A DNA stretch of 64,000 bases, taken from contig CAWGCA010000048.1 in assembly GCA_963820955.1 (NCBI GenBank), forward strand, positions 1 through 64,000, read 5' to 3'. This stretch comes from CAWGCA01 sp963820955. GTDB taxonomy: Bacteria; Pseudomonadota; Gammaproteobacteria; Chromatiales; Chromatiaceae. The notes under the pieces were generated by a model. It was given only the letters and a program-made list of their open reading frames with translations. It ran no database searches and was not told the origin of the DNA. Of this stretch, positions 24,421-33,193 are shown piece after piece (within the stretch, counting starts at the first letter, position 1; each line of letters starts with the position of its first letter). The position numbers and the translations under genes were made by a program.

Positions 24421-25891
24421 CTTGGACCTCCCGCTCCCACTGCGACTCCCACTCCTGGCACAGGCCACCGACCAGGTTGAGGTCTGGCAACTGATGATCG
24501 TAGGCCAGCCCAACCCAGAGCAGGGTCAGACGCTGAAAAAAATCTGCTTCCCGCGCGGAGCGCTCCGCTGTCACCAGCCGCAGACACTCCCCCTCGGTCG
24601 CGCTGTCCGGGACCTCAAGCTGCTCCTGGTGTACCAGCTTGGCCAGAGCCCCCCGGTACAGCAGACTCAACGCCCCCCGCACATCTCTTGTCTCCAGCCG
24701 AGATCGCACCTGCCGGCCAATATCCTGCGGCAGATTCTGCGGACTGACATCCAGCCCGAACAGCACGGCTGGTGGCTCCCCTCGTCTGCCGGACCCGGGC
24801 CGTCGACGCGTCAAAATTTCCCGGTTGGATAGAATCCTGTAGCCAAGATAGGCCAGCCCGGTTCCACTGACGACCCACAGCAGGACTTCACCCACCACGG
24901 CGAACCCCTGCAGAAAACCCTCGACGAAGTCGATGACCAGATCCAACAGACCAGACTCGGAATCGCCTTGATTGCGGTCACCTGTGTATTTCCAGTAGGT
25001 GAAGGTCTGCTTTTTCCCGAAGGTATCATCTGCAAGCACTTCCTCGATAACTGTTTTTGCTCGCTCCCGTTCGATTTCGTCCGCCCATACCTCCGAGCTG
25101 CCTGGAATGACGACCACACAGATCAGGGCTGCCATTGCCGCCAGCAAAGTGGCAGATTGGCGCGGTCGACTTTTCCGACGGGCGATCAGGCGACGAAAAC
25201 TGAGCTCGATATCCCAGGCCTCCAGTTCACTGCGTCGGGTCAGATAGAGTGCGAAGCCCCCAGCTACGTAAAATGGGGCGATCAGCGACATTGCCAGCAG
25301 GTCGGCCAGATGCTGCAGCCACTCCTCCAGCGGACCGGGCGATATAAATAGTGCTTGCAGATCAAGCCATTGTAACTCCTCCGGCAGCATGATGATGATT
25401 AGAATAAGGAAAGAAAACTCCAGTGCCAGCTCGAAAAAAACGCCTGCCAGGGTCAACCAGATGCCGGCATGCTGCCCTCTGCCGAGCACGGATATGCGGC
25501 TCCGACGCTGTTTTCCCTTTACCCCTTCAAGCATTCCGATCGGCATATAGAAAGATCGATTCAGGCTCAGACGGCGCCAGCTGAGGTTGGCCAGCAGCTG
25601 TGGCCAAACGATACGCTGCCATCTTTGCAGGATCATCGGGAATGACGGGGGTTGATCGAACAGGGCGCGGCTCAGCCAGAACAGCAGGGTTGGCTCGTAC
25701 AGCGGTTTCAGCCACCAGATCAGGAGCATCACCAGCCAGGGTGTTTCGTGGAACAGCAGGACAGCCAGACAGAACAGGGGCAGTGCCGAGCACAACCACC
25801 ACAACCATAGTGGCAGAAACCATTGCCTGGCCATGGCAAAACCCAGATCAATAGCCTCCCAAGCCACCCGGGGGCGCATGCTGACGGTCAT
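24410..25891 (-). CDS. DUF4129-type multipass membrane protein
   Basis: About 493 residues. Four or five helices in the first 240 residues (FLPLWLWWLCSALPLFCLAV, WLVMLLIWWL, FFELALEFSFLILIIIML, LLAMSLIAPFYVAGG), another near 270 and one near 345. The C-terminal soluble DUF4129 domain reads GALSLLYRGALAKLVHQEQL, ATEGECLRLV and FFQRLTLLWVGLAYDHQ. ATG 25891 starts 2 bp after the upstream stop. DUF4129 domains often sit at the end of transglutaminase-like proteins in MoxR-DUF58 clusters; here the transglutaminase part is absent. Confidence 0.85.
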   Translation of the reverse strand: MTVSMRPRVAWEAIDLGFAMARQWFLPLWLWWLCSALPLFCLAVLLFHETPWLVMLLIWWLKPLYEPTLLFWLSRALFDQPPSFPMILQRWQRIVWPQLLANLSWRRLSLNRSFYMPIGMLEGVKGKQRRSRISVLGRGQHAGIWLTLAGVFFELALEFSFLILIIIMLPEELQWLDLQALFISPGPLEEWLQHLADLLAMSLIAPFYVAGGFALYLTRRSELEAWDIELSFRRLIARRKSRPRQSATLLAAMAALICVVVIPGSSEVWADEIERERAKTVIEEVLADDTFGKKQTFTYWKYTGDRNQGDSESGLLDLVIDFVEGFLQGFAVVGEVLLWVVSGTGLAYLGYRILSNREILTRRRPGSGRRGEPPAVLFGLDVSPQNLPQDIGRQVRSRLETRDVRGALSLLYRGALAKLVHQEQLEVPDSATEGECLRLVTAERSAREADFFQRLTLLWVGLAYDHQLPDLNLVGGLCQEWESQWEREVQGVD

Positions 25892-25892
25892 C

Positions 25893-26882
25893 CTATCGAG
25901 GTCCACGGGACACAGCTCCAGCAAATCCGAGATAAATCATGACCAACAACCACAACAGAGCAGCGACACCGTATTTCAGCGCATTGGTCACCCCGCTGGA
26001 GGACCAGAAAGCCTCGACGAATGCTGCCAGCAAGAGCATAAAGGCAGCCCCCAATACCAGCTTCAAGGCTTCGGCAGCCTCTCTTTTGAGCGATTCCAGT
26101 CTGGTTAGCTGTCCAGGCGCAATGATGGCATGAGCCAGAATCAGCCCGGCCGCACCACAAATGACGATCGCGGTCAGCTCGAGCGCGCCATGACCACTGA
26201 CGAATGGCCAGAAGGTGTCCTGATAGCCGATCCGGGTAAGATGGCCGGCCACACCACCCAGCACTACGCCGTTGAAAACCAACAATAGCACACTGCCCAG
26301 ACCCAGCAGAATGCCACCTGCAAAGGTGCGAAAACCAATGCTGATGTTGTTGGAGATGTAGTATCCGAACATCACGAAATCGGTTTCCGAGCTCCGCCCC
26401 GGCGATCGCCCCGGCTTGTGATTGAGCGGATCGTACATGCTCTCCAGGTCGGATACCTGTGTTTCATCCAGAACGCTGTAGATCAGCTCTGGCTCGACAT
26501 AGCAAAAACCTCCCACCAGCAGGGCTGGAGTCAGGAACAGCGCAGTGGCGAGCCAGAAGTAACGGCTGTTACGCCGCAACGCCTGAGGGAACCCCGCACT
26601 AACAAAACCCAGCAACCGCCACAGACCGGCCCCACCCCGACGGTATAGATTGCGATGCCCGCGCAGGACCAGATCATGCAATTGAGCCTCCAACGCAGGG
26701 CTGTATCGCCTGCTGCGTGCCAGTGCATACTGGTTACACAACTGACGGTAGAGCATGGGCAGACGGCCCCGGGATTCGCTATCCAACCGCCGCTGCCGCC
26801 TGGGCCGCTCCAGATCATCGAGCAGGGCCCCCAGTTCGTCCCACTGGGGACCATACCGCTGCTCAAAGCTACGTTGACGCAT
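25893..26882 (-). CDS. SpoIIM-family membrane protein
   Basis: 329 residues. A cytoplasmic helical start (about 100 residues, Arg-rich) is followed by the stage II sporulation M type membrane domain with about five helices: YFWLATALFLTPALLVGGF, FAGGILLGLGSVLLLVFNGV, GALELTAIVICGAAGLILAH, LKLVLGAAFMLLLAAFVEAF and a C-terminal one. SISIGFRTFAGGI-like and FVSGHGALELTAI motifs are characteristic. In non-sporulating bacteria SpoIIM homologues pair with RDD proteins in MoxR-DUF58 operons. The role is not established. Confidence 0.9.
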   Translation of the reverse strand: MRQRSFEQRYGPQWDELGALLDDLERPRRQRRLDSESRGRLPMLYRQLCNQYALARSRRYSPALEAQLHDLVLRGHRNLYRRGGAGLWRLLGFVSAGFPQALRRNSRYFWLATALFLTPALLVGGFCYVEPELIYSVLDETQVSDLESMYDPLNHKPGRSPGRSSETDFVMFGYYISNNISIGFRTFAGGILLGLGSVLLLVFNGVVLGGVAGHLTRIGYQDTFWPFVSGHGALELTAIVICGAAGLILAHAIIAPGQLTRLESLKREAAEALKLVLGAAFMLLLAAFVEAFWSSSGVTNALKYGVAALLWLLVMIYLGFAGAVSRGPR

Positions 26883-26966
26883 AAGCCCTACCCCGACTTC
26901 AAGGACAGACAGAACCTGAGCTGAGACCCCACCGACAATATCCCGATAGGATCTCCAACCTGCACC

Positions 26967-27644
26967 CTATCTTCCTTGAGCCAGGTAGTTGGCGTAGGCA
27001 TGCAACCGAGTCGCCGCCTCCACCCCCTCGCAGCCAGTGATATCGGAAAGTATCTCCGCCAGTTCCGAACATCGATCCGGGGTAAGCAAAGAAGAGCGCT
27101 CGGCAAACGCCAGCAGGTTGCGCTGCTCATCCACCGAGAGATCTCCCGGAGGGGCGATGGGATCGACAACCGGCAACGCCTGACGGTCTGCTGGTCGCTC
27201 GCAATAAACCACCAATGTTCCAGCTGCCATATCCCCCAACCGCTTGAAATCCCGATTTGCCAGCATAGAGAGCAGACCGAGTCCGTACAGAAACGGAAAA
27301 AAGTCGGCAGCCCGGACCAGATTGCGGATCAGAGAGGAACTCCAGGAGACAGGGGTTCCGTTATCGTGAACCACCTGAATACCCATGGCCTTCTTGCCGG
27401 GCGTCGCACCGGAAAGCAGTTCGAACAGGACCGGATAAAACCATTCAATGAGAAAGAAGCCAATCAGTATGAGGGCCATACCCAGACCGCCGAGAAAGGA
27501 GAACAGGATCGCGATCACCAGATAGGCGCCTGCCCGAATGGCAAAATCTATGGCCCAGGCCCAGGCGCGAACTACCGGGCCCGCAATGCGCATTCCCAGA
27601 ACTATCCCTTCCGGTGTTTCGTAGCTGCGCGAGGTATCGAGCAC
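26967..27644 (-). CDS. RDD-family membrane protein
   Basis: 225 residues. TPEGIVLGMRIAGPVVRAWA leads into the RDD domain: AWAIDFAIRAGAYLVIAILF (helix 1 with the Arg/Asp pair), ALILIGFFLIEWFYPVLFEL (helix 2), TPGKKAMGIQVVHDNG (the conserved loop) and a third helix region. The cytoplasmic tail of about 60 residues is extra. The start is GTG 27644, just upstream of the conserved block and preceded by AAGGAGG; the frame is open further upstream to 27899 but without conserved sequence. Next to SpoIIM, as in many Gammaproteobacteria. Confidence 0.85.
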   Translation of the reverse strand: MLDTSRSYETPEGIVLGMRIAGPVVRAWAWAIDFAIRAGAYLVIAILFSFLGGLGMALILIGFFLIEWFYPVLFELLSGATPGKKAMGIQVVHDNGTPVSWSSSLIRNLVRAADFFPFLYGLGLLSMLANRDFKRLGDMAAGTLVVYCERPADRQALPVVDPIAPPGDLSVDEQRNLLAFAERSSLLTPDRCSELAEILSDITGCEGVEAATRLHAYANYLAQGR

Positions 27645-27670
27645 CCTCCTCCTTCCGTCAAGACCGTGAG

Positions 27671-28930
27671 TCAGGCGTAATAGATATCCCTGAATGATAC
27701 GTAAATCGACGCCATAAAAACCGGTACTATGATCAGCAGACCCAGCCCGAAAGGCAAGGCACCGAGGATAAAGAGGACTAGACCGATAATCCCATAGAGC
27801 AGAAACGGCAGCACGTTTTTCAGGCAGCCGACGAAACTCAGTTTCATGGCACTGATCGCCGACACACCCTCCAGGGCAACCAGCGCCGGGGCGAACCAAT
27901 AGGCCATGATCAGCGGAATAGAAAGTGCCATGCCGACCAGCATTGCCATGATCACCGATGGGCTCCCCATGACCGCGGCCATCATATCCGGATCCGGCTG
28001 CTGCATGGTTGCGGCGCCACCCAGCATGGCGATCGCGCCGCCCATCAGGATTGCCACCACCACACCGATCAGAATAAAACCGACCATGTAGAGCACACCG
28101 GTCAATACCAGCTGGCCTGGATTGCGGGAAAAACCGGCAAACAGGTGGCCGACCTCGAAATCCTGCCCCTCATCCTGAGCGGCTACCCCGATCAGAAAGC
28201 CTGCCAGCACCACAGGTGAAAGCAGCGTGATCGCCAGGGATCCGATGAGGGGGATCAGACTGACGACGATGGCGATAACAAACCAGACCACCAGGGCGAT
28301 GATCCAGGCAAACGGGTTTTGCCGAAAATGCCAGAATCCCCGGGCCAGCCACCCCCAGCCGTGTCCTGCCGGTACCGTCGCGGGTCCCGTCATTTCCTCA
28401 TCATCGGCTGCCGCCACCAGATCGGCCTGGGGCACAGCATAGGGGTTGATTTTCGCATCCGGAGTCCGGGGTGCGCTTCCAGGGCTTCCAACCTCATCGC
28501 TCTGCTGTGCCCCCTGGCGGGCCAGATATTTCGACAGAAAAATACCGCAGGCCAGGCAGTTGTCACCTTCGACCTGATCCGAGCCGCACTTGGGACAAGT
28601 CACCTTTGCCGTTGCGGTTGCTTCCGCTTCGGCTGGTGACTCATCTTCTCCCTCCATGGGGGCGAGGGAGAGTGATCCAAAACCGGACTCCAGATCCATC
28701 GCCTCCAGCCTGACCGTCATCCCCATCTTTTCCAGCAACTGCTGATATTGTTCAGCCTTTTTGCGCTCCAGGTCCTTCTTCAGAAGGACCTCTTTTCCGG
28801 CCTCGACCAGTTTTCGCGCTTTTTCCTCCGGTACGCCAAAACGATCACTGACCGCGGTGACAAGCGCCTGCTTGTCTACCTCGGGTTTGATCTGCCCGGT
28901 AAAAAAAACCTTATACCGCTCCGCCATCAT
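27671..28930 (-). CDS. BPSS1780-like multipass membrane protein with zinc ribbon
   Basis: 419 residues. Residues 1-80 are a charged helical domain (YKVFFTGQIKPEVDKQALV, RFGVPEEKARKLVEAGKEVL). A zinc ribbon follows near residues 110-130 (CPKCG and CLACG). A disordered linker leads to a C-terminal half with about five or six helices (WIIALVVWFVIAIVVSLIPL, GVLYMVGFILIGVVVAILMG, VIMAMLVGMALSIPLIM, LLYGIIGLVLFILGALPFG). The membrane part matches the BPSS1780 family of integral membrane proteins of unknown function. It is the first gene of the seven-gene run to 20931, with only 26 bp before the RDD gene. Confidence 0.8.
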   Translation of the reverse strand: MMAERYKVFFTGQIKPEVDKQALVTAVSDRFGVPEEKARKLVEAGKEVLLKKDLERKKAEQYQQLLEKMGMTVRLEAMDLESGFGSLSLAPMEGEDESPAEAEATATAKVTCPKCGSDQVEGDNCLACGIFLSKYLARQGAQQSDEVGSPGSAPRTPDAKINPYAVPQADLVAAADDEEMTGPATVPAGHGWGWLARGFWHFRQNPFAWIIALVVWFVIAIVVSLIPLIGSLAITLLSPVVLAGFLIGVAAQDEGQDFEVGHLFAGFSRNPGQLVLTGVLYMVGFILIGVVVAILMGGAIAMLGGAATMQQPDPDMMAAVMGSPSVIMAMLVGMALSIPLIMAYWFAPALVALEGVSAISAMKLSFVGCLKNVLPFLLYGIIGLVLFILGALPFGLGLLIIVPVFMASIYVSFRDIYYA

Positions 28931-29173
28931 CAGATCTCCTTCTGTTCAAAGGATGCTCTCATGACATCCTCAGTGTTCACATACCCACATGTTTCACCAG
29001 CCGGATCCAGAGACTGAAAAAATGGTGTCTTTAAAAAACCTGTTCTACTACCGGTACGCCGGTTAATGCAACTGCGCGCCGTCCCATCCGGCCATTAGCA
29101 CCCTGATTTCCCGCTTCCACTGAGAAATCTGAGCTAATTGAAAATCTGTATCGGCACAGGCCTTCAAAAATAA

Positions 29174-29193
29174 AGGGGCGCCGAAGCGCCCCT
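29174..29193 (-). terminator. rho-independent terminator after fba
   Basis: On the minus strand an 8-bp stem AGGGGCGC and GCGCCCCT closed by a UUCG tetraloop, directly followed by TTATTTTT. It lies 25 bp past the fba stop and ends the glycolytic gene run. A textbook intrinsic terminator. Confidence 0.9.
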
Positions 29194-29217
29194 CAGTACA
29201 GCATATATGCCGCAGAA

Positions 29218-30282
29218 TCAGCTGATCTTGGGATCCAGCCCCCCCTTCTCGTACAACATAAACATTGTCTCCAGGGATTCAACCCTGATCTTGGAGGCAT
29301 GGCCGGCACTGCCAAAGGCCTCGTACCGAGCCTTACAGATCTCCTTCATACCCTTGGTCGATTCCTTCAGGAATTTGCGTGGGTCGAAGTTGGAGCGGTT
29401 TTCCTGCAGATGGCGGCGCACCGAGCCGGTAGAGGCCATACGCAGATCGGTATCGATATTGACCTTGCGCACACCATGCTTGATTCCCTCCACGATCTCC
29501 TCGACCGGCACGCCAAAGGTCTGCCCCATGTCACCGCCGTAATCATTGATGATTTTCAACCAGTCCTGAGGCACCGAAGAGGAACCGTGCATCACCAGGT
29601 GGGTATCGGGGATACGGGCATGGATCTCCTTGACCCGGTCGATTCGCAGGATGTCGCCGGTGGGCTCCTTGGTGAATTTGTAGGCGCCGTGGGAGGTACC
29701 GATGGCGATGGCCAGGGCATCCACCTTGGTCTGCTTGGCAAAGTCCGCCGCTTCATCCGGATCGGTCAGCATCTGGTCCATCTCCAGTTTACCTTCGGCG
29801 CCCACACCATCCTCTTCACCCGCCTCTCCGGTCTCCAGGGAACCAAGGCAGCCTAGCTCGCCCTCTACCGATACACCGCCGGCATGGGCCATATCGACTA
29901 CCTTGCGGGTTACCTCGACGTTGTATTCATAGCTGGCTGGCGTCTTGGCGTCCTCCATCAGGGAGCCGTCCATCATCACCGAAGAAAAACCGGACTGGAT
30001 CGAGCGCAGGCAGACCGCCGGCGAAGATCCGTGATCCTGGTGCATCACGATAGGGATATTGGGATAGGCCTCGATAGCGGCCAGGATCAGGTGGCGCAGG
30101 AAGGCTTCACCGGCATAGGAACGAGCACCGGCGGAACCCTGCATGATCACCGGGCTATCGACCTCTTCGGCCGCCTGCATGATGGCGTGCACCTGCTCCA
30201 TATTGTTGACGTTGAAAGCAGGCATACCGAAATCGTTTTCGGCCGCATAGTCCAGCAATTGACGCATGGAAATCAAAGACAT
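29218..30282 (-). CDS. fba: class II fructose-1,6-bisphosphate aldolase
   Basis: 354 residues. The zinc-dependent enzyme interconverts fructose 1,6-bisphosphate with DHAP and glyceraldehyde 3-phosphate; in CBB-cycle bacteria it also makes sedoheptulose bisphosphate. Seen: MPAFNVNNMEQVHAIMQAA, IPIVMHQDHGSSPAVCLR (catalytic Asp and zinc His), VEGELGCLGSLE, ALAIAIGTSHGAYKF (zinc His), LVMHGSSSVPQDW and KVNIDTDLRMASTG. Length and motifs fit the cbbA/fba type of Proteobacteria. Last of the tkt-gap-pgk-pyk-fba series on the minus strand, with a strong terminator behind it. Confidence 0.97.
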   Translation of the reverse strand: MSLISMRQLLDYAAENDFGMPAFNVNNMEQVHAIMQAAEEVDSPVIMQGSAGARSYAGEAFLRHLILAAIEAYPNIPIVMHQDHGSSPAVCLRSIQSGFSSVMMDGSLMEDAKTPASYEYNVEVTRKVVDMAHAGGVSVEGELGCLGSLETGEAGEEDGVGAEGKLEMDQMLTDPDEAADFAKQTKVDALAIAIGTSHGAYKFTKEPTGDILRIDRVKEIHARIPDTHLVMHGSSSVPQDWLKIINDYGGDMGQTFGVPVEEIVEGIKHGVRKVNIDTDLRMASTGSVRRHLQENRSNFDPRKFLKESTKGMKEICKARYEAFGSAGHASKIRVESLETMFMLYEKGGLDPKIS

Positions 30283-30322
30283 GGCGTTTCTCTCCTTACA
30301 CTTGGGATGTCATTCAGTGTGA

Positions 30323-31777
30323 TCAATCGATTGTCGGTTCAGGCAGGATATGCTCCCCAACCCGCAGAATTTTCAAAACGTTACTGCCCCCCTGCACTCC
30401 TCTGAGGTCCCCTTTCGTGATGATAACGAGATCTCCGGTACGCACCGCTGCCCGCCGCTTCAGCTCCTCGATGATCTCTTCGTTAGCTTTCTGGCTGTCG
30501 TGCCCCCTGACATCGAAGCTGACCGGATAGACCCCTCGGAACAGGGTAACCTTGCGGCGCGTCGCCACATGAGAGGTCATGGCATAGATCGGGATACCGG
30601 AACTTATGCGGGACATCCACTTGGGTGTGGAGCCCGACTCGGTCAGGGTCGCAATGGCGGCTACACCCAGGTGATTGGCGGTGTACATGGTGGCCATCGC
30701 AATGGCCTCGTCGACCCGCCCGAACACGCTGTCGATTCGGTGGGCGGAGCGGCGGACCTGACTCTGCTTCTCGGCCTCACGGCAGATACGATCCATCGCC
30801 TCCACCGCCTTCACCGGATAGCGTCCAGCCGCGGTTTCCGCGGACAACATCACGGCATCGGTCCCATCCAGCACGGAATTGGCCACGTCAAAGACCTCTG
30901 CGCGGGTAGGAATCGCATGCTCGATCATGGATTCCATCATCTGGGTGGCGGTCACCACCACTTTGTTGCCGGCCCGGGCCCGACTGATCAACCGTTTCTG
31001 AGCAGCGGGCAGTTTTGCATCTCCAATCTCGACCCCAAGGTCGCCACGGGCAATCATGATGACCTCGGAGGCCGCGATAATCTCATCGATTGCATCCATG
31101 GCCTCGGCGCGCTCGATTTTGGAAACGATGTCGGCCTTGCCGCCCGCCTCATGCAACAGACGCCTGGCCCGGTTCACGTCCCCGGCACTGCGGACGAAAG
31201 AGACGGCCAGGTAATCCGCCTCGACACTGGCGGCGAATACGATATCCGCCATGTCCTTTTCGGTCAGTGCCGGCGCGGAGATGCCGCCCCCTTTTTTATT
31301 AATACCTTTGCTGTCGGAGAGTTCGCCGCCGACCACTACCAGGCACCTGACCTCCCCGCCATCGACCTCATCGACCCAGAGTTCGATGGCACCCTCGGCC
31401 AGCAGCAGGGTATCACCGCGATTGACATCGCTTACCAGCTCGGGATAGGTAAGGCCGACCCGGGTTTCATCCCCCTGATCCAGCGCACAGCCCGCATCCA
31501 GAATGAATGCCCCCCCTTCCACCAGTTTGATGGAACCGCCTTTGAAGCGACCGACGCGTACCTTTGGGCCCTGCAGATCCATCAGGACGCCGACCTGCCG
31601 ACCACTGGCCCGGGCCCGATCACGAATCGCTTCGGCCCTTCGCTTGTGCTCCTCATGGGTACCGTGAGAAAGGTTGAGGCGCACCACATCTATGCCCGCC
31701 CTGATCAGCTCATCAAGCACCTTGGGGTCGTCTGTGGCAGGCCCCAGCGTTGCCAGGATCTTGGTTCTTCTAGGCAT
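30323..31777 (-). CDS. pyk: pyruvate kinase
   Basis: 484 residues. Transfers phosphate from phosphoenolpyruvate to ADP. It starts MPRRTKILATLGPATDDP; then VRLNLSHGTHEEH, VLMDLQGPKVRVG, VSKIERAEAMDAIDEII (catalytic Lys region), MIARGDLGVEIG (metal site), VTATQMMESMI and DGTDAVMLSAETAAGRYP. The C-terminal regulatory domain ends near ILRVGEHILPEPTID. ATG 31777 has GGAGAG upstream; the longer frame to 31822 is not conserved. 51 bp after pgk and 40 bp before fba. Confidence 0.96.
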   Translation of the reverse strand: MPRRTKILATLGPATDDPKVLDELIRAGIDVVRLNLSHGTHEEHKRRAEAIRDRARASGRQVGVLMDLQGPKVRVGRFKGGSIKLVEGGAFILDAGCALDQGDETRVGLTYPELVSDVNRGDTLLLAEGAIELWVDEVDGGEVRCLVVVGGELSDSKGINKKGGGISAPALTEKDMADIVFAASVEADYLAVSFVRSAGDVNRARRLLHEAGGKADIVSKIERAEAMDAIDEIIAASEVIMIARGDLGVEIGDAKLPAAQKRLISRARAGNKVVVTATQMMESMIEHAIPTRAEVFDVANSVLDGTDAVMLSAETAAGRYPVKAVEAMDRICREAEKQSQVRRSAHRIDSVFGRVDEAIAMATMYTANHLGVAAIATLTESGSTPKWMSRISSGIPIYAMTSHVATRRKVTLFRGVYPVSFDVRGHDSQKANEEIIEELKRRAAVRTGDLVIITKGDLRGVQGGSNVLKILRVGEHILPEPTID

Positions 31778-31828
31778 GATCTCTCCGAGACCCCCGCCCG
31801 ACCACCGGACGGGGAGCCTCAAATCGTC

Positions 31829-33010
31829 CTACTCGGCCGCCCGCGCTTCTAGCATAGCAACGGCCGGCAGCGTCTTGCCCTCCAGATACTCCAGGAAGGC
31901 ACCGCCTGCCGTAGAGATATAGGACACCTTATCGTAAATGCCGTATTTCTGAATGGCGGCAATGGTGTCACCACCGCCAGCCAGGGAAAATCCATCTGCG
32001 TTGGCGATCGCCATGGAGACTGTCTTAGTGCCCGCACCGAACTGATCGAACTCGAATACCCCGACCGGACCGTTCCATACGATGGTGCCGGCCTTGCTGA
32101 TGATGTCAGCCAGTTCCTTCGCACTATCGGGGCCGATGTCGAATATCATGTCATCGTCTTCGACTTCAGCCGCGTTCTTCAGCACTGCCGGCTCATCTTC
32201 GGCGAAGTTCTTACCGCACACGACGTCGCTGGCAATAGGGATATTGGCACCACGCGCCTGCATTTTTTCTATCAGCGCCTTGGCCGTATCCACCAGGTCG
32301 GCCTCACACAAGGACTTGCCGACATTTTTGCCGGTGGCCATCAGGAAGGTATTGGCGATACCGCCACCAACCACCAGTTGGTCCACCTTTTCAGACAAGG
32401 CCTCGAGCACGGTCAGCTTGGTGGATACCTTGGAGCCACCCACGATTGCGACCATGGGTCGTGCAGGTTTGGCCAGTGCCTTGGCCAGGTTATCCAGTTC
32501 ATCGGCCAGCAGCAGGCCAGCGCAGGCGGTAGGGGCAAATTTACCGGCACCATGGGTCGAGGCCTGGGCACGGTGCGCGGTACCAAAGGCGTCCATAACG
32601 AATACATCACACAGGCTCGCGTACTTCCTGGCCAATTCCTCATTGTCCTTTTTTTCACCGGCGTTGAAACGCACATTTTCCAGCAGAATCACCTGGCCTT
32701 CAGCCACTTCCGGGGCATTCTCAAGATAGTCTTTAACCAACGGGACGGTGCGGCCGAGTTTGGCCGACATATCATCGGCGATGGGCTGCATGGAGTTTTC
32801 TTCGTCCACCTTACCCTCTTCGGGGCGCCCGCGGTGGGAAAAGACCATGACCCTGGCTCCCGCCTTCATACAGTGTTCTACGGTCGGCATGGAAGCGGCA
32901 ATACGAGCATCGGAAGTCACCTTGCCGCCCTTTACAGGAACGTTGAGGTCGGCACGGATCAGAACGCGCTTGCCGGCAAGATCAAGGTCAGTCAGCTTGA
33001 TAAAGGACAT
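31829..33010 (-). CDS. pgk: phosphoglycerate kinase
   Basis: 393 residues. Interconverts 1,3-bisphosphoglycerate and 3-phosphoglycerate with ADP/ATP, in glycolysis and in the Calvin cycle. Seen: KRVLIRADLNVPVKGGKVTSD (substrate-binding RADLNVP), VMVFSHRGRPEEG, VILLENVRFNAGEKKD, MVAIVGGSKVSTKLTVLE, IVWNGPVGVFEFDQF and FSLAGGGDTIAAI near the C-terminus. Normal length. AAGGAG is present just upstream of the ATG. Lies between pyk and gap, with a 183-bp gap before gap that holds a stem-loop. Confidence 0.97.
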   Translation of the reverse strand: MSFIKLTDLDLAGKRVLIRADLNVPVKGGKVTSDARIAASMPTVEHCMKAGARVMVFSHRGRPEEGKVDEENSMQPIADDMSAKLGRTVPLVKDYLENAPEVAEGQVILLENVRFNAGEKKDNEELARKYASLCDVFVMDAFGTAHRAQASTHGAGKFAPTACAGLLLADELDNLAKALAKPARPMVAIVGGSKVSTKLTVLEALSEKVDQLVVGGGIANTFLMATGKNVGKSLCEADLVDTAKALIEKMQARGANIPIASDVVCGKNFAEDEPAVLKNAAEVEDDDMIFDIGPDSAKELADIISKAGTIVWNGPVGVFEFDQFGAGTKTVSMAIANADGFSLAGGGDTIAAIQKYGIYDKVSYISTAGGAFLEYLEGKTLPAVAMLEARAAE

Positions 33011-33122
33011 CGAGGGGTCTCCTTAATTGATTCGGCCCAAAAGAGTTCAGGTGCAAGGAACACCTTGCCTGAAACCACTCGGAACAAGGGAACTGTCAGC
33101 ACTCACTTTAGTCGGATCCGGC

Positions 33123-33140
33123 GGCCGGCAAACGCCGGCC
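33123..33140 (-). terminator. stem-loop between gap and pgk
   Basis: A 7-bp GC-only stem (GGCCGGC and GCCGGCC) with a 4-nt loop in the gap-pgk interval. No T-run follows on the minus strand. It may attenuate read-through or protect the upstream mRNA, letting gap be expressed above pgk. Confidence 0.35.
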
Positions 33141-33193
33141 ACCGATTCTCCTTCTGCTGACAGCTAATAGCTTATTGCTGAAAGCGTTTTAAC

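Noticed and set aside
30350..31852. 500-codon plus-strand frame opposite pyk
   Set aside because: Exactly antisense to pyruvate kinase, with no homology or ribosome binding site; a product of codon bias.
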